A stretch of DNA of 64,000 nucleotides from Yanghanlia sp047501535. GTDB taxonomy: Bacteria; Pseudomonadota; Gammaproteobacteria; Burkholderiales; Burkholderiaceae_B. The stretch is from positions 248,001 through 312,000 of the forward strand of contig NZ_JAZDRJ010000001.1 in the NCBI RefSeq assembly GCF_047501535.1, given 5' to 3'. The notes under the pieces were generated by a model. It had not been told where the DNA came from and did not search any database. It was given only the letters and a program-made list of their open reading frames with translations. This document shows positions 7,598 through 16,235 of this stretch, piece by piece (within the stretch, counting starts at the first letter, position 1; the number at the start of each line of letters is the position of its first letter). A program made the translations under genes and the position numbers.

Positions 7598-10246
7598 ATG
7601 ACCTCGAATTCGGAGCTGTCGCAAGAACAGCTGGCAGCAAATGCTGAGCTTGAACAGTTGGTCGCCGACGTCGATCGTGGAGGCCGAACGGTAGGTGGGT
7701 TTACCGGCAGTGTCTTGTTTATAGGCGCGCTGCTGTGGTCCCTGTTTCAGCTCTGGTATGCGTCGCCGCTGCCCTTCACGCTGAATTTCGGCATATTCAA
7801 CGATACCGAAGCCCGTTCGCTGCATGTGGGCATCGCGGTATTCCTGGGCTATCTTGCCTATCCGTTCAGCAAGCGTTCGCCCCGCGACACCATGCCGCCG
7901 CAGGACTGGGTATTGGCTCTGGTCGGCGGGTTCTGCGCGTCATACATCTATATTTTCTACGCTGAATTGGCGATGCGTCCCGGCATCCCTACCACCATGG
8001 ATGTCGTGTGTGCGGCGGTGGGCCTGATTCTGTTACTCGAAGTCACGCGCCGCGCGCTGGGCGCGCCCATGGCCATATTGGGCACAGTGTTTGTTGCTTA
8101 TGTCTTCCTGGGCCCCTGGCTGCCGGAAGCCCTGGCTCACCGTGGAGCTTCCATCGAGCGCCTGGTGTCACACATGTGGCTGACGACCGAAGGGGTCTAT
8201 GGTGTGGCGGTCGGCGTTTCAGTGTCGTACATTTTTATTTTCGTGCTGCTGGGCTCGCTGCTGGATCGCTGCGGAGCAGGCAATTACATGATGCAGGTGT
8301 CGTTTGCCCTGCTAGGCCATTTGCGTGGCGGCCCGGCCAAGGTGGCGGTGGTGAGTTCCGCTGTGAACGGCATTGTCTCGGCGTCGTCCGTCGCCAACGT
8401 CGTCACGGGTGGTATCTTTACCATCCCCCTTATGAAGAAAGCGGGTTATGGCGGGGTGCGAGCCGGAGCCATTGAAACCGCTTCATCGGTGAACGGGCAG
8501 ATCATGCCGCCGGTGATGGGGGCGGCAGCCTTCCTGATGATCGAATACGTTGGTATTCCCTATACCGACATCATCCGCCATGCGCTGTTGCCGGCCACAA
8601 TCTCTTACGTGGCTCTGTTCTACATCGTGCACTTGGAAGCCCTCAAGCTGGGGATCAACCCCATGATGTCCGCGGGCGAGCCAAAAACACCCCTGCAAAA
8701 AATCGCGGGTTGGGGCATGGCGATCGCAGGCACACTGGTCGTGATGGGCCTGGTGTATTGGGTAGGCATGGGTGTTCGCTCCGTGGCGGGTAATGCCGCA
8801 ACTCCAATACTGTTGGTTCTGTTGCTGGTGCTTTATGTGTGGCTATTGCGTATTTCAGCGCGTCACCCAGATCTGCCTACCGATATCAACGTCACCAATC
8901 CGGTACGCCCGGAAGCCTGGCCCACCGTACGGTCTGGCCTGTACTACTTGATTCCCATCGGTATTCTGGTGTGGTGTCTGGCGGTCGATCAACTCTCGGC
9001 AGGGCTGTCGGCTTTCTGGGCTGTGATGGCTATGCTGTTCCAGATGGTCACCCAGCGCCCACTCATTGCCTTCTTCAGAAAAGAATCCATCATTCAGCCC
9101 CTGATGCAGGGCTTTTATGAGGCCGTGGTTGGTCTGCAGGAAGGCGCGCGCAACATGGTGGGTATCGCCATTGCTTGCGGTACTGCGGGTTTGATTGTTG
9201 GAGCCATTACGCTGACAGGCCTGGGCCTGCGCATGACAGCCTTTGTGGAACTGGTATCCATGGGCAATGTGTTGGTGATGCTGTTCTTCACCGCAGCGGT
9301 TTGTCTGGTTCTTGGCCTGGGCATGCCTACCACGGCCAACTATATTCTGATGGCCACTCTTATGGCCCCGGTTGTAGTTGAGTTGGGCGCGCAAAGCGGC
9401 ATGGTCATCCCACTCATTGCCGTGCACTTGTTTGTGTTCTATTACGGCATCATGGCCGACATTACGCCGCCGGTGGGGCTGGCAACTTTTGCTGCAGCGG
9501 CGATTTCAGGAGAGAGCCCGCTGGCGACGGGGGTGCAAGGCGTAACCTATGCTATGCGCACGGCTGTTTTGCCCTTTATGTTCATCTTCAACCCCATGTT
9601 GCTGCTGATTGATGTCTCAGGCTGGGTTGAACTCGTACTAGTGGTGGTCGGTGCGACATTCGCTTCCTTGACGTTCGCAGCGGCCACCATGGCCTGGTTC
9701 CGTAGCAAATGCACGTGGCTGGAAATAGCCCTGTTGCTGTTGGTGACATTTGCGCTGTTCCGGCCGGACTGGTTCATGAACCATCTGGCGCCCAAGTATG
9801 AAGCGCGACCTGCAACCGAAATCTACAGCATCGCGGCCAACTTACCTGAGAACGGGCGGTTTGTAGCGGTGCTTTCGGGCATGAATATCGAAGGGGATGA
9901 ACTTCGTAAGACGGTTGCGGTTGCAATTGCCGACACCCCTGAAAATACAGAAGCCACCGGTGATGATCTCGGCCGGCAGCGTTTGTCCGATTCGGGCCTG
10001 ACATTCATGGCAATGGGTGACTTTGTACAGATATCCGCTGTGCGCTTTGGCAGTTCGGCTCGCCGTGCTGGTTGGGAACAAGGGTGGGATGTCGAAGAAA
10101 TCCTCGTGCCGAATACCAACCGGCCTTCCGAGTTCTGGGTTTATATTCCGGCGTTGACTTTGCTGATCTTGATCTGGACGTTGCAAGGGCGCCGCATGCG
10201 TAGGAGCGGTACAGGGGTTGCGCCCAGCACTGCGGCAACCACTTAA
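7598..10246 (+). CDS. fused 4TM/12TM TRAP transporter permease with C-terminal DUF3394-like domain
   Basis: An 882-residue polytopic protein joining the small (DctQ-like) and large (DctM-like) TRAP subunits, the normal partner of TAXI receptors. Core motifs include VAVVSSAVNGIVSASSVANV, ETASSVNGQIMPPVMGAAAF and LGLGMPTTANYILMATLMAP. After the membrane part, about residues 725-860 form a soluble segment with a PDZ-like SARRAGWEQGWDVEEI stretch, closing with one more membrane helix. This fits the C-terminal DUF3394 extension known on some of these permeases. It drives Na+ or H+ coupled uptake of the TAXI ligand. Its stop abuts the next gene's ATG. Confidence 0.93.
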   Translation: MTSNSELSQEQLAANAELEQLVADVDRGGRTVGGFTGSVLFIGALLWSLFQLWYASPLPFTLNFGIFNDTEARSLHVGIAVFLGYLAYPFSKRSPRDTMPPQDWVLALVGGFCASYIYIFYAELAMRPGIPTTMDVVCAAVGLILLLEVTRRALGAPMAILGTVFVAYVFLGPWLPEALAHRGASIERLVSHMWLTTEGVYGVAVGVSVSYIFIFVLLGSLLDRCGAGNYMMQVSFALLGHLRGGPAKVAVVSSAVNGIVSASSVANVVTGGIFTIPLMKKAGYGGVRAGAIETASSVNGQIMPPVMGAAAFLMIEYVGIPYTDIIRHALLPATISYVALFYIVHLEALKLGINPMMSAGEPKTPLQKIAGWGMAIAGTLVVMGLVYWVGMGVRSVAGNAATPILLVLLLVLYVWLLRISARHPDLPTDINVTNPVRPEAWPTVRSGLYYLIPIGILVWCLAVDQLSAGLSAFWAVMAMLFQMVTQRPLIAFFRKESIIQPLMQGFYEAVVGLQEGARNMVGIAIACGTAGLIVGAITLTGLGLRMTAFVELVSMGNVLVMLFFTAAVCLVLGLGMPTTANYILMATLMAPVVVELGAQSGMVIPLIAVHLFVFYYGIMADITPPVGLATFAAAAISGESPLATGVQGVTYAMRTAVLPFMFIFNPMLLLIDVSGWVELVLVVVGATFASLTFAAATMAWFRSKCTWLEIALLLLVTFALFRPDWFMNHLAPKYEARPATEIYSIAANLPENGRFVAVLSGMNIEGDELRKTVAVAIADTPENTEATGDDLGRQRLSDSGLTFMAMGDFVQISAVRFGSSARRAGWEQGWDVEEILVPNTNRPSEFWVYIPALTLLILIWTLQGRRMRRSGTGVAPSTAATT

Positions 10247-11179
10247 ATGCCGCTGCCTGAACGTGACGGCATACCACCCAGCCGGGTGTATTTGCCGGAA
10301 GGGCCTTGGGAGCGCTTGCTGGATTTTCTCAGCGAGCGTTTCCCACGCATGCCGCAGGCGCTTTTGCTAAGCCGCCTGGAGGCGGGCGACATTGTCGACG
10401 AATACGGCGTGGCGCAACGTGCCGATACACCTTACCAAGCGCGACGCTGGCTCTGGTACTACCGCGAAGTGCCCGACGAAGTGCCGGTGCCTTTCGAGCT
10501 ACCCGTGCTGTATCGAGATGCACGGCTGGTGGTAGTGGACAAGCCGCATTTCATGGCAACCACGCCTTCCGGCCGTTATCTGCGTCACACCGCTTTGGTG
10601 CGCCTGCGAAACGAACTGGGCTTGTCTACGTTGTCTCCGATTCACAGGTTGGATCGCGAAACCGCGGGAGTCCTCGTGTTTTGTGTTGATCCCGCTTATC
10701 GGGGCCGTTATCAGGCATTGTTTCAAGCGCGTGAGGTAGGCAAAGAGTACGAGGCCGTGGCCAGGCCCCCAGCGGGTTTCGAGTTTCCCTTGGTCTATCG
10801 CAGCCGCATGGAAGAAATGCTCGGACGCTTCCTCATGCACGAGGTGGCGGGCCCGGCGAACAGCGAAACCCGTATCGAATTGCTTAGCTGGTTGGGCGAT
10901 AACGGGTTGGCGCATCTGCGACTCGAGCCGTTGACAGGGCGTAAGCACCAGTTACGTGTCCACTTGAACGCGTTGGGTATGCCCATAGTGAACGATAGTT
11001 TCTACCCGCCCGCGCCTTATGATGAGAACAACGAGACACGGGCAGAAGAAAGTTTCCAGCGACCTTTGCAGCTGCTGGCGCGTGCCATCGAGTTCCGTGA
11101 TCCTGTCGATGGGCGCACGCGCCGTTTTGAAAGCGTGCGCACGCTGTCTTGCGTTGAGTCCGGCGTGCCGGAGTGCTGA
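10247..11179 (+). CDS. RluA family pseudouridine synthase
   Basis: A 310-residue pseudouridine synthase. The catalytic motif SPIHRLDRETAGVLVF contains the Asp that attacks uridine C1', followed later by LEPLTGRKHQLRVHLNALGM. The N-terminal ~85 residues (LDFLSERFPRMPQALLLSRL) resemble an S4-like RNA-binding segment. The exact rRNA or tRNA site is not predictable. The ATG starts on the base after the TRAP permease stop, so translation is probably coupled, although the functions are unrelated. It converges on rpoN with a 31-base gap. Confidence 0.9.
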   Translation: MPLPERDGIPPSRVYLPEGPWERLLDFLSERFPRMPQALLLSRLEAGDIVDEYGVAQRADTPYQARRWLWYYREVPDEVPVPFELPVLYRDARLVVVDKPHFMATTPSGRYLRHTALVRLRNELGLSTLSPIHRLDRETAGVLVFCVDPAYRGRYQALFQAREVGKEYEAVARPPAGFEFPLVYRSRMEEMLGRFLMHEVAGPANSETRIELLSWLGDNGLAHLRLEPLTGRKHQLRVHLNALGMPIVNDSFYPPAPYDENNETRAEESFQRPLQLLARAIEFRDPVDGRTRRFESVRTLSCVESGVPEC

Positions 11180-11210
11180 GGCAACACAACGCAGCGTCGC
11201 GCATTCATTG

Positions 11211-12707
11211 CTAGGCTGCTGCCGGGCGGCGGCGCTGTTCCGCGGGGGGGAACTTAATTTGCGCACGATACTTCGACACTGTGCGGCGGGCAACCTGAAC
11301 GCCTTCTTGCGCTAGGCGTTGAGCCAGCATAACGTCGGAAAGCGGCTCGGCCGGGTCTTCGTTTTCAATCATTTCCTGGATCAGTGCACGTACCGCTACG
11401 GCTGAGCAAGTGCCGCCCGAATGGGTGGCTAGCTCTCTCGAGAAAAAATACTTGAATTCAAAAATTCCCTGGGGAGAGGCCAGATATTTGTTGCTGGTAG
11501 CGCGTGAAACCGTAGATTCATGCATGCCCAGCTCTTCGGCGATTTCGCTCAGCATCATGGGGCGCAAGGCGACGTCGCCATAATCGAAAAAGGTTTGCTG
11601 GCGCGCTACAATGGCTTGCGCAACCCGCGTAATGGTGTGGCTGCGTTGCTCCAGGCTGCGCATCAACCAACGCGCTTCCTGCAGGGCCTGCGCCATCAGC
11701 GGCCGCTCATCATAACGGCTCTGGCGAAACAGCTGCGCATATACCGTGTTGATCCTGGCGCGCGGTATGGCGCTGTCATTGGCGGTGGCCACCCATAAGT
11801 GCCCGACTTTTCTCACATAGACATCGGGTATGACATAGCACGATGGGTCTACGCTGCTGAAGCGCGCGCCGGGGCGTGGCTCCAAGCTGCGGATCAGATC
11901 GCATGCCTGATGGATTTCAGACTCTTCCGCCTTCAGGCTGCGAGCCAATCCGGAATAATCACACCGCCCCAGGCGCTCAAGGGCATTTTCCACAATCCGC
12001 AGTGCCAGTTGTCGCCCCTCCGTTTGCTCCGGCAAAGCCGTCAGCTGAAGGCTCAGACATTCCTGGAGGTTGCGTGCACCGATGCCGGCGGTGCCCAGAT
12101 GCTGTATCAACTGTAATGCGGTTTCCCATTCGCTGATTGAAGGCATGGGTTCTAGCTGGCCCGGCTTAATCAGCTCGTCGAAAGGCGTGCGCAAATAGCC
12201 GTCGCTGTCGAGTGCTTCAATAATGACTTCCGTCAGGCACAGATCGCGTTCACTGAGCGGATAGCTGAACAGGTCTTTACGCAAGGAATCTTGCAAGGAC
12301 GTTTCGCTGCGGGCCCATTGCCCAATATCGGTTTCGGGCTGATCCGGGTGGCGGGTGGTGGGATAGTCGCCGGAGTATCCGCTACTGAATTCTGCGCTGG
12401 CATCGTAATCAGCCTGTACAACCTGGTCAAAATCTGCGCTGTCTGCGGTCGATGGCGAAGCCGGAATCTCGCTTAGCAGTGCATCAGGCTGCTGCGCTTG
12501 CTCTGCAAGATGGCGGGGCGTGTCGGCAACCCTTTCTTCAGTGGACAGCCCTTCTTCGTCGTCGAGAAAAGGGTTGTTAGCAATGGCTTCGGCCACTTCC
12601 CGGCTGAAATCCAGCGTAGACATCTGCAGAAGCTTTACAGACTGTTGAAGTCGGGGCGTCAGCGTGGTTTGCTGTTTGGCCCTCATTTCATGAATTAGTT
12701 GCACCAC
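11211..12707 (-). CDS. rpoN: RNA polymerase sigma-54 factor
   Basis: A 498-residue sigma-54. Region I is glutamine-rich (TTLTPRLQQSVKLLQMSTLD), region II is acidic, and the C-terminus holds the core-binding and helix-turn-helix regions (RPMMLSEIAEELGMHESTVS) and the RpoN box ARRTVSKYRA at about residues 473-482, which reads the -24 element. The GTG at 12707 (or 12704) follows AAGGAG; the frame stays open to 12902 but the extension is not family-like. The usual betaproteobacterial neighbours (lptAB upstream, hpf and ptsN downstream) are absent, so this could be a relocated or second rpoN. Three sigma-54-type promoters lie within 3.6 kb. Confidence 0.93.
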   Translation of the reverse strand: MVQLIHEMRAKQQTTLTPRLQQSVKLLQMSTLDFSREVAEAIANNPFLDDEEGLSTEERVADTPRHLAEQAQQPDALLSEIPASPSTADSADFDQVVQADYDASAEFSSGYSGDYPTTRHPDQPETDIGQWARSETSLQDSLRKDLFSYPLSERDLCLTEVIIEALDSDGYLRTPFDELIKPGQLEPMPSISEWETALQLIQHLGTAGIGARNLQECLSLQLTALPEQTEGRQLALRIVENALERLGRCDYSGLARSLKAEESEIHQACDLIRSLEPRPGARFSSVDPSCYVIPDVYVRKVGHLWVATANDSAIPRARINTVYAQLFRQSRYDERPLMAQALQEARWLMRSLEQRSHTITRVAQAIVARQQTFFDYGDVALRPMMLSEIAEELGMHESTVSRATSNKYLASPQGIFEFKYFFSRELATHSGGTCSAVAVRALIQEMIENEDPAEPLSDVMLAQRLAQEGVQVARRTVSKYRAQIKFPPAEQRRRPAAA

Positions 12708-13046
12708 AACATCTCCTTCTGAGGGGTTCGTCGACAAAAAGGATTGACGCAATGACCATGCCAGTTCCGTGTAACCGGACCTGGGAAATGTTTCGGCATG
12801 TGTGAACCTAGACGGGCTGCTGCGCTGCGGCGCTTTTTCTGGATTTGTCAGCCTTGCCCTGTAAGGGGTTCTGCTTGTTTCCAGAGGAATGGCAGTGCGC
12901 ACCGCGTGATAAGTTTTGCTCCGACTTTGTAAGATCTACAGTGCGGTTAGGCGGTGGCGGCACAGAGCTTGCTCAATCAGGAAGATGAAAGGCCGGCGTA
13001 GGCATAACGATGATGTCGGCAATGGGCAAGCTTAAGGAGAGCAGTC
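12708..13046. other. intergenic region between rpoN and the 119-aa gene
   Basis: About 340 bases with no gene I can support. It carries the divergent control region: a sigma-54-type promoter reading right (12958-12973) and the undefined rpoN promoter reading left. A small inverted repeat, TGTA-AGATC-TACA (12929-12941), lies about 17 bases upstream of the sigma-54 element and could bind a regulator, but this is weak. Confidence 0.5.
12958..12973 (+). promoter_or_regulatory. sigma-54 promoter P1, upstream of the 119-aa gene
   Basis: The sequence CGGCACA-GAGC-TTGCT has GG at 12959-12960 and GC at 12971-12972, exactly 10 bases apart, and matches the TGGCACR-N4-TTGCW consensus except for the first base. 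The predicted transcript start is near 12984, about 63 bases before the ATG at 13047. Confidence 0.8.
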
Positions 13047-13406
13047 ATGCGGCAGACCGACAGGGAAGAAAAACGCAATCAGGACAAAGGCATTGGTGCG
13101 GGAACGGCGCAAGTGAAAGATGCGCAGCGGGACGTTACCGAAGGTGTCCAGCACATGCCTCGCCATTGGCAGGCGAGTGGCGGGCGCGGGGAGACGGCGG
13201 ATCAGACGCCTCCCGATCCCGATACACGTGAAGTGGCGCGTGGAAATCAATATGGCCGCGCAGGGCGGATTGCTAGTCGGCAAGTACGTGAAGAGCTGAC
13301 TGAGCATGGCCAGCAGCCCCCACCTCAAAGGCGCGATAACGAGCAATTACCCAAGCGTCCGGGTGAGCGGGAGAGTGACCACCCCACCCCGGATAAACCG
13401 CGCTGA
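13047..13406 (+). CDS. hydrophilic hypothetical protein, 119 aa
   Basis: I do not recognise a family. The 119-residue product is extremely hydrophilic and probably disordered: rich in R, Q, E, D, G and P, with no Cys, no hydrophobic segment and no signal peptide. Its ATG has AAGGAG at a good distance (13033-13038), and a strong sigma-54-type promoter lies 75-90 bases upstream, so it is probably a real gene. It is followed after 138 bases by the sigma-54 activator gene on the same strand. The composition recalls small stress-induced hydrophilic proteins, but that is only an impression. Confidence 0.65.
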   Translation: MRQTDREEKRNQDKGIGAGTAQVKDAQRDVTEGVQHMPRHWQASGGRGETADQTPPDPDTREVARGNQYGRAGRIASRQVREELTEHGQQPPPQRRDNEQLPKRPGERESDHPTPDKPR

Positions 13407-13544
13407 GGAAGGAAGTGGCGGCATATCCTCGCTGCTGATTTAATTGGTATATCGTTGCAAATGAGACGCTTTCTTACCTAGAAAATGGGTGGAAACCCTG
13501 TAACATGAATCAGGCAGTGGCTTTTCAAACCCTTTGAGGTAACT

Positions 13545-14903
13545 ATGCCGCATCTACTGATTACCGACGATGAGCAGGCCACCCGTGAGCTTATTGCCGA
13601 AATTGCAGTTGAGGAAGGGTACACCGTGGCTCAGGCCGGAGACATCCGCCAAGCCCGTATCCAGATTGAACGGCATAAGCCAGACGTGCTATTGCTCGAC
13701 ATGACGTTGCCTGACGGCAATGGTATTGAGTTATGGAAACGCCTGGCATTGGATGATTGCCAAGTGGTGTTTATCACAGGGCATTCCAGCGCAGACAGTG
13801 CGATTGAGGCGCTACGTTGCGGGGCGGTGGATTATCTGACCAAGCCCATTAGCCTGCGCCGTTTGAAAACGATTCTTGCCGATCTGAAAACCGCCGCGCC
13901 TGCTGCGAAGAGGCCGGCGGCGGAGCCCGGTAAGGATGCTTTCTCCCGCATCGTGGGCTCGTCTCCAGCGATACAGCTTTTTTGCGCTTACGTAGAAAAA
14001 GTGGCGCCGACTCAGGCGACGGTATTGCTTGTTGGGGAGAGCGGCACCGGGAAAGAATTGGCAGCCGAAGCCATTCACCTGTCTAGTACACGGCGTGACC
14101 AGCCTTTCATGGCCGTGAACTGCGGAGCCATCTCTCCCAATCTGATTGAAAGCGAACTCTTTGGCCACGAAAAAGGCAGTTTCACAGGCGCTGACCGGCA
14201 GCACAAAGGGTATTTTGAGAAAGCGCACGGCGGCACCTTGTTTCTGGACGAAATTACCGAAATGTCCATGGAGATGCAGGTCAGGCTGTTGCGGGTGCTG
14301 GAAACCGGCCGATTCATGCGAGTGGGTGCCCACGAAGAGATCGTCACCGATGTGCGAGTCGTGGCCGCCACTAATCGCAACCCCGAACAGGCTGTTGCCA
14401 AGGGCACGCTGCGCGAAGATCTTTACCACCGTCTGAGTGTCTTTCCGCTCGTTCTTCCGCCACTGCGCGAGCGTGAGAATGACATTCTCTTGATCGCCGA
14501 TCATTTCCTCCAAGCGTTGAACAAGGAGTACGGAACAACCAAGCGCTTTGCTGAGGAAGCAAGGCAGGCCATGGTCAGTTATGCATGGCCGGGCAATGTG
14601 CGAGAACTGCGTAATTACGTGTATCGCAGTTATATCCTTGCCGATGACGTCATTGAAGGGAATTTCAATTCTTTCTCTCTTGAATCCCATTCTACGGGCT
14701 GGGGGTCGGAAATCACGGTGCCTGTGGGGGTGCCATTGGCCGACGCCAACCGCCAACTTATATTAGCGACGCTTAAACAGTGTGGCGGAGTAAAAAAAGC
14801 GGCGGCGGAAATGCTGGGCATCAGCCTCAAGACACTCTATAACCGGCTTGAAGAGTACGACGCCCATACGGATGTGGATGAGTCTTCGTCCAGCGTAAGA
14901 TAG
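13545..14903 (+). CDS. sigma-54-dependent response regulator (NtrC class)
   Basis: A 452-residue three-domain activator. The receiver domain has acidic residues D8/D9, the phospho-acceptor D52 (LLLDMTLPDGNG) and K100 (YLTKP). The AAA+ domain has Walker A GESGTGKE (164-171), the sigma-54 contact loop as GSFTGA (211-216; the canonical form is GAFTGA) and Walker B LFLDEI. The C-terminus has a Fis-type helix-turn-helix (GVKKAAAEMLGISLKTLYNR). It would remodel sigma-54 polymerase at -24/-12 promoters. No histidine kinase gene is adjacent, so its signal is unknown. Being flanked by rpoN and three sigma-54-type promoters, it is the obvious candidate activator for them. Confidence 0.95.
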   Translation: MPHLLITDDEQATRELIAEIAVEEGYTVAQAGDIRQARIQIERHKPDVLLLDMTLPDGNGIELWKRLALDDCQVVFITGHSSADSAIEALRCGAVDYLTKPISLRRLKTILADLKTAAPAAKRPAAEPGKDAFSRIVGSSPAIQLFCAYVEKVAPTQATVLLVGESGTGKELAAEAIHLSSTRRDQPFMAVNCGAISPNLIESELFGHEKGSFTGADRQHKGYFEKAHGGTLFLDEITEMSMEMQVRLLRVLETGRFMRVGAHEEIVTDVRVVAATNRNPEQAVAKGTLREDLYHRLSVFPLVLPPLRERENDILLIADHFLQALNKEYGTTKRFAEEARQAMVSYAWPGNVRELRNYVYRSYILADDVIEGNFNSFSLESHSTGWGSEITVPVGVPLADANRQLILATLKQCGGVKKAAAEMLGISLKTLYNRLEEYDAHTDVDESSSSVR

Positions 14904-14970
14904 TCGACGCTCCCTCCCCGGACGGTGAAGGGCCCAATGGGCTGAGCCGCCGGGGGGCAGCAGTAGGGCG

Positions 14971-14986
14971 CGGCACGGAATATGCT
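14971..14986 (+). promoter_or_regulatory. sigma-54 promoter P2, upstream of the glycosyltransferase
   Basis: CGGCACG-GAAT-ATGCT has GG at 14972-14973 and GC at 14984-14985, 10 bases apart. It differs from consensus at the first base (C, as in P1 and P3) and at one T of TTGC. The predicted start near 14997 leaves a leader of about 29 bases before the ATG at 15026. Confidence 0.7.
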
Positions 14987-15025
14987 GGTTATTAGCAGGT
15001 CAATTCGTCATTCCAATACAAGCCC

Positions 15026-15961
15026 ATGAAAACTATAGAACGAGGTACGGTTGTGGTGCTCACTCACAACCGTAAAGGGCGCTTACAGCAGACGCTGAGC
15101 GCTTTAATGCGCGCGACTGAGCGTTGGTCGATTATTGTGGTGGATAACGGGTCTACGGATGGTACTGCCAAGTTAGTGGCGCAAGAATTTCCCTCTGTCA
15201 TGCTGATTCGATGCCGGAGAAACTTAGGCGCAGCCGCGCGTAATATTGCTGTCGCCTATGCTCATACGCCTTATGTGGCATTCTGTGATGAAGACACGTT
15301 TTGGTTGCCTGGCGCGTTGCAGCGGGCGGCACGGATCTTGGACGAACACCCTAATATAGGCGGAGCCAGTGGCTGCATTGTAGAAGCCGGGGCGGGTCGT
15401 GTTGATCCAGTGTGCCTGGAAATGGCAAGTAGCCCGCTTGACCGCGAAGATCTACCCGGCCCTCAAGTATTAGGCTTAAAGGCAGGCGCCTGCATTGTCC
15501 GTACTCGCGCGTTCTACGAAGCGGGTGGCTTCTGGCCCCCGTTTTTCATTGGTGGCGAAGAAGCCTTGCTCGCTCTGGATATGGCTGATCGAGGATGGCG
15601 CTTGGTCTATCTTGAGGATGTGCTTGCGCAGCGCGTGGTTTCCTTAGCCGATGGGGCGGCAAGCCAGCAACGCCGTGAGTGGCGAAATGCAATATGGGTC
15701 GCATGGATGCGCCTGCCATTCAGGTTCGCTTGGAAAGTTACATTGGAGCAACTGCGTTCCGCCGCTCGTGATCGACAGCTGCGCTCTGTGTTGATGCTGG
15801 TGATGGCAGGGTTTGCACGCGTGCTGAAAAAGCGCCGGGTCGTTTCACCTCGGGTGGCTGCAATGTGGAAGCATGTGTACGTGGATCGGAGCGCGATGTC
15901 TGCCGAAGGGGAAACAGCCGCGCAAATGCAGCAGCGGTCGTTACATGGCCTGAATCAGTGA
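15026..15961 (+). CDS. family 2 glycosyltransferase
   Basis: A 311-residue GT-A fold glycosyltransferase. It opens with VVVLTHNRKGRLQQTLSAL and IIVVDNGSTDGT (nucleotide-sugar binding) and has an acidic metal motif CDEDTFWLPG in the DxD position, then GGFWPPFFIGGEEALLALDM as the acceptor-side region. There is no signal peptide and no strong membrane helix, so it is probably cytoplasmic or membrane-associated. Sugar and acceptor are unknown. It starts 122 bases after the sigma-54 activator, with its own sigma-54-type promoter between. Its last 7 bases overlap the end of the convergent proline-rich gene. Confidence 0.92.
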   Translation: MKTIERGTVVVLTHNRKGRLQQTLSALMRATERWSIIVVDNGSTDGTAKLVAQEFPSVMLIRCRRNLGAAARNIAVAYAHTPYVAFCDEDTFWLPGALQRAARILDEHPNIGGASGCIVEAGAGRVDPVCLEMASSPLDREDLPGPQVLGLKAGACIVRTRAFYEAGGFWPPFFIGGEEALLALDMADRGWRLVYLEDVLAQRVVSLADGAASQQRREWRNAIWVAWMRLPFRFAWKVTLEQLRSAARDRQLRSVLMLVMAGFARVLKKRRVVSPRVAAMWKHVYVDRSAMSAEGETAAQMQQRSLHGLNQ

Positions 15962-16167
15962 ATAGGTGGGGGCGGCGACTGTGGATCGGGTTCGGGTGCA
16001 CCATTCGGCGGCGTGTCCCCAGGCTCGCGCACCTCTTCTGGGTTTTCGAGCGGAGGTAAATCGATTTCTTTGCCGGGCTCTTCACCGGGAGGGGTGAAGG
16101 GGGGCTCAGGGGTATAGCCAGGTGGTTCGGGGACGTGTAAGCGCAAACTAAGAGAACCTGAATACAT
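15955..16167 (-). CDS. proline-rich small protein, 70 aa
   Basis: I do not recognise a family. The 70-residue product is about one third proline with many Glu residues (PEPPGYTPEPPFTPPGEEPG; EPDPQSPPPPIH) and no Cys or clear signal peptide. Its ATG is preceded by AAGGAG (16172-16177), and a near-consensus sigma-54-type promoter on the same strand lies 53-68 bases upstream. That supports a genuine, regulated gene despite its simple composition. The extended, acidic, proline-rich chain could act as a spacer or scaffold in the envelope or bind a partner, but no function can be claimed. Confidence 0.65.
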   Translation of the reverse strand: MYSGSLSLRLHVPEPPGYTPEPPFTPPGEEPGKEIDLPPLENPEEVREPGDTPPNGAPEPDPQSPPPPIH

Positions 16168-16219
16168 GCCGTGCTCCTTACATTAATCGCCCGCCCTTGA
16201 GCGGGAAGTCGTTACCCGC

Positions 16220-16235
16220 AGCAAGAGTCGTGCCG
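16220..16235 (-). promoter_or_regulatory. sigma-54 promoter P3, upstream of the proline-rich gene
   Basis: On the minus strand this reads CGGCACG-ACTC-TTGCT, with GG (16234-16233) and GC (16222-16221) 10 bases apart. Only the first base departs from consensus. The predicted start near 16209 lies about 42 bases upstream of the ATG at 16167. Confidence 0.8.

Noticed and set aside
12708..12902. N-terminal extension of RpoN to 12902
   Set aside because: The extension has no sigma-54 similarity, while GTG at 12707 follows AAGGAG and begins near the Gln-rich region I.
13445..13458. Possible sigma-54 element TGGTATATCGTTGC upstream of the activator gene
   Set aside because: GG and GC are 9 bases apart instead of 10, and the -24 part lacks GGCAC.
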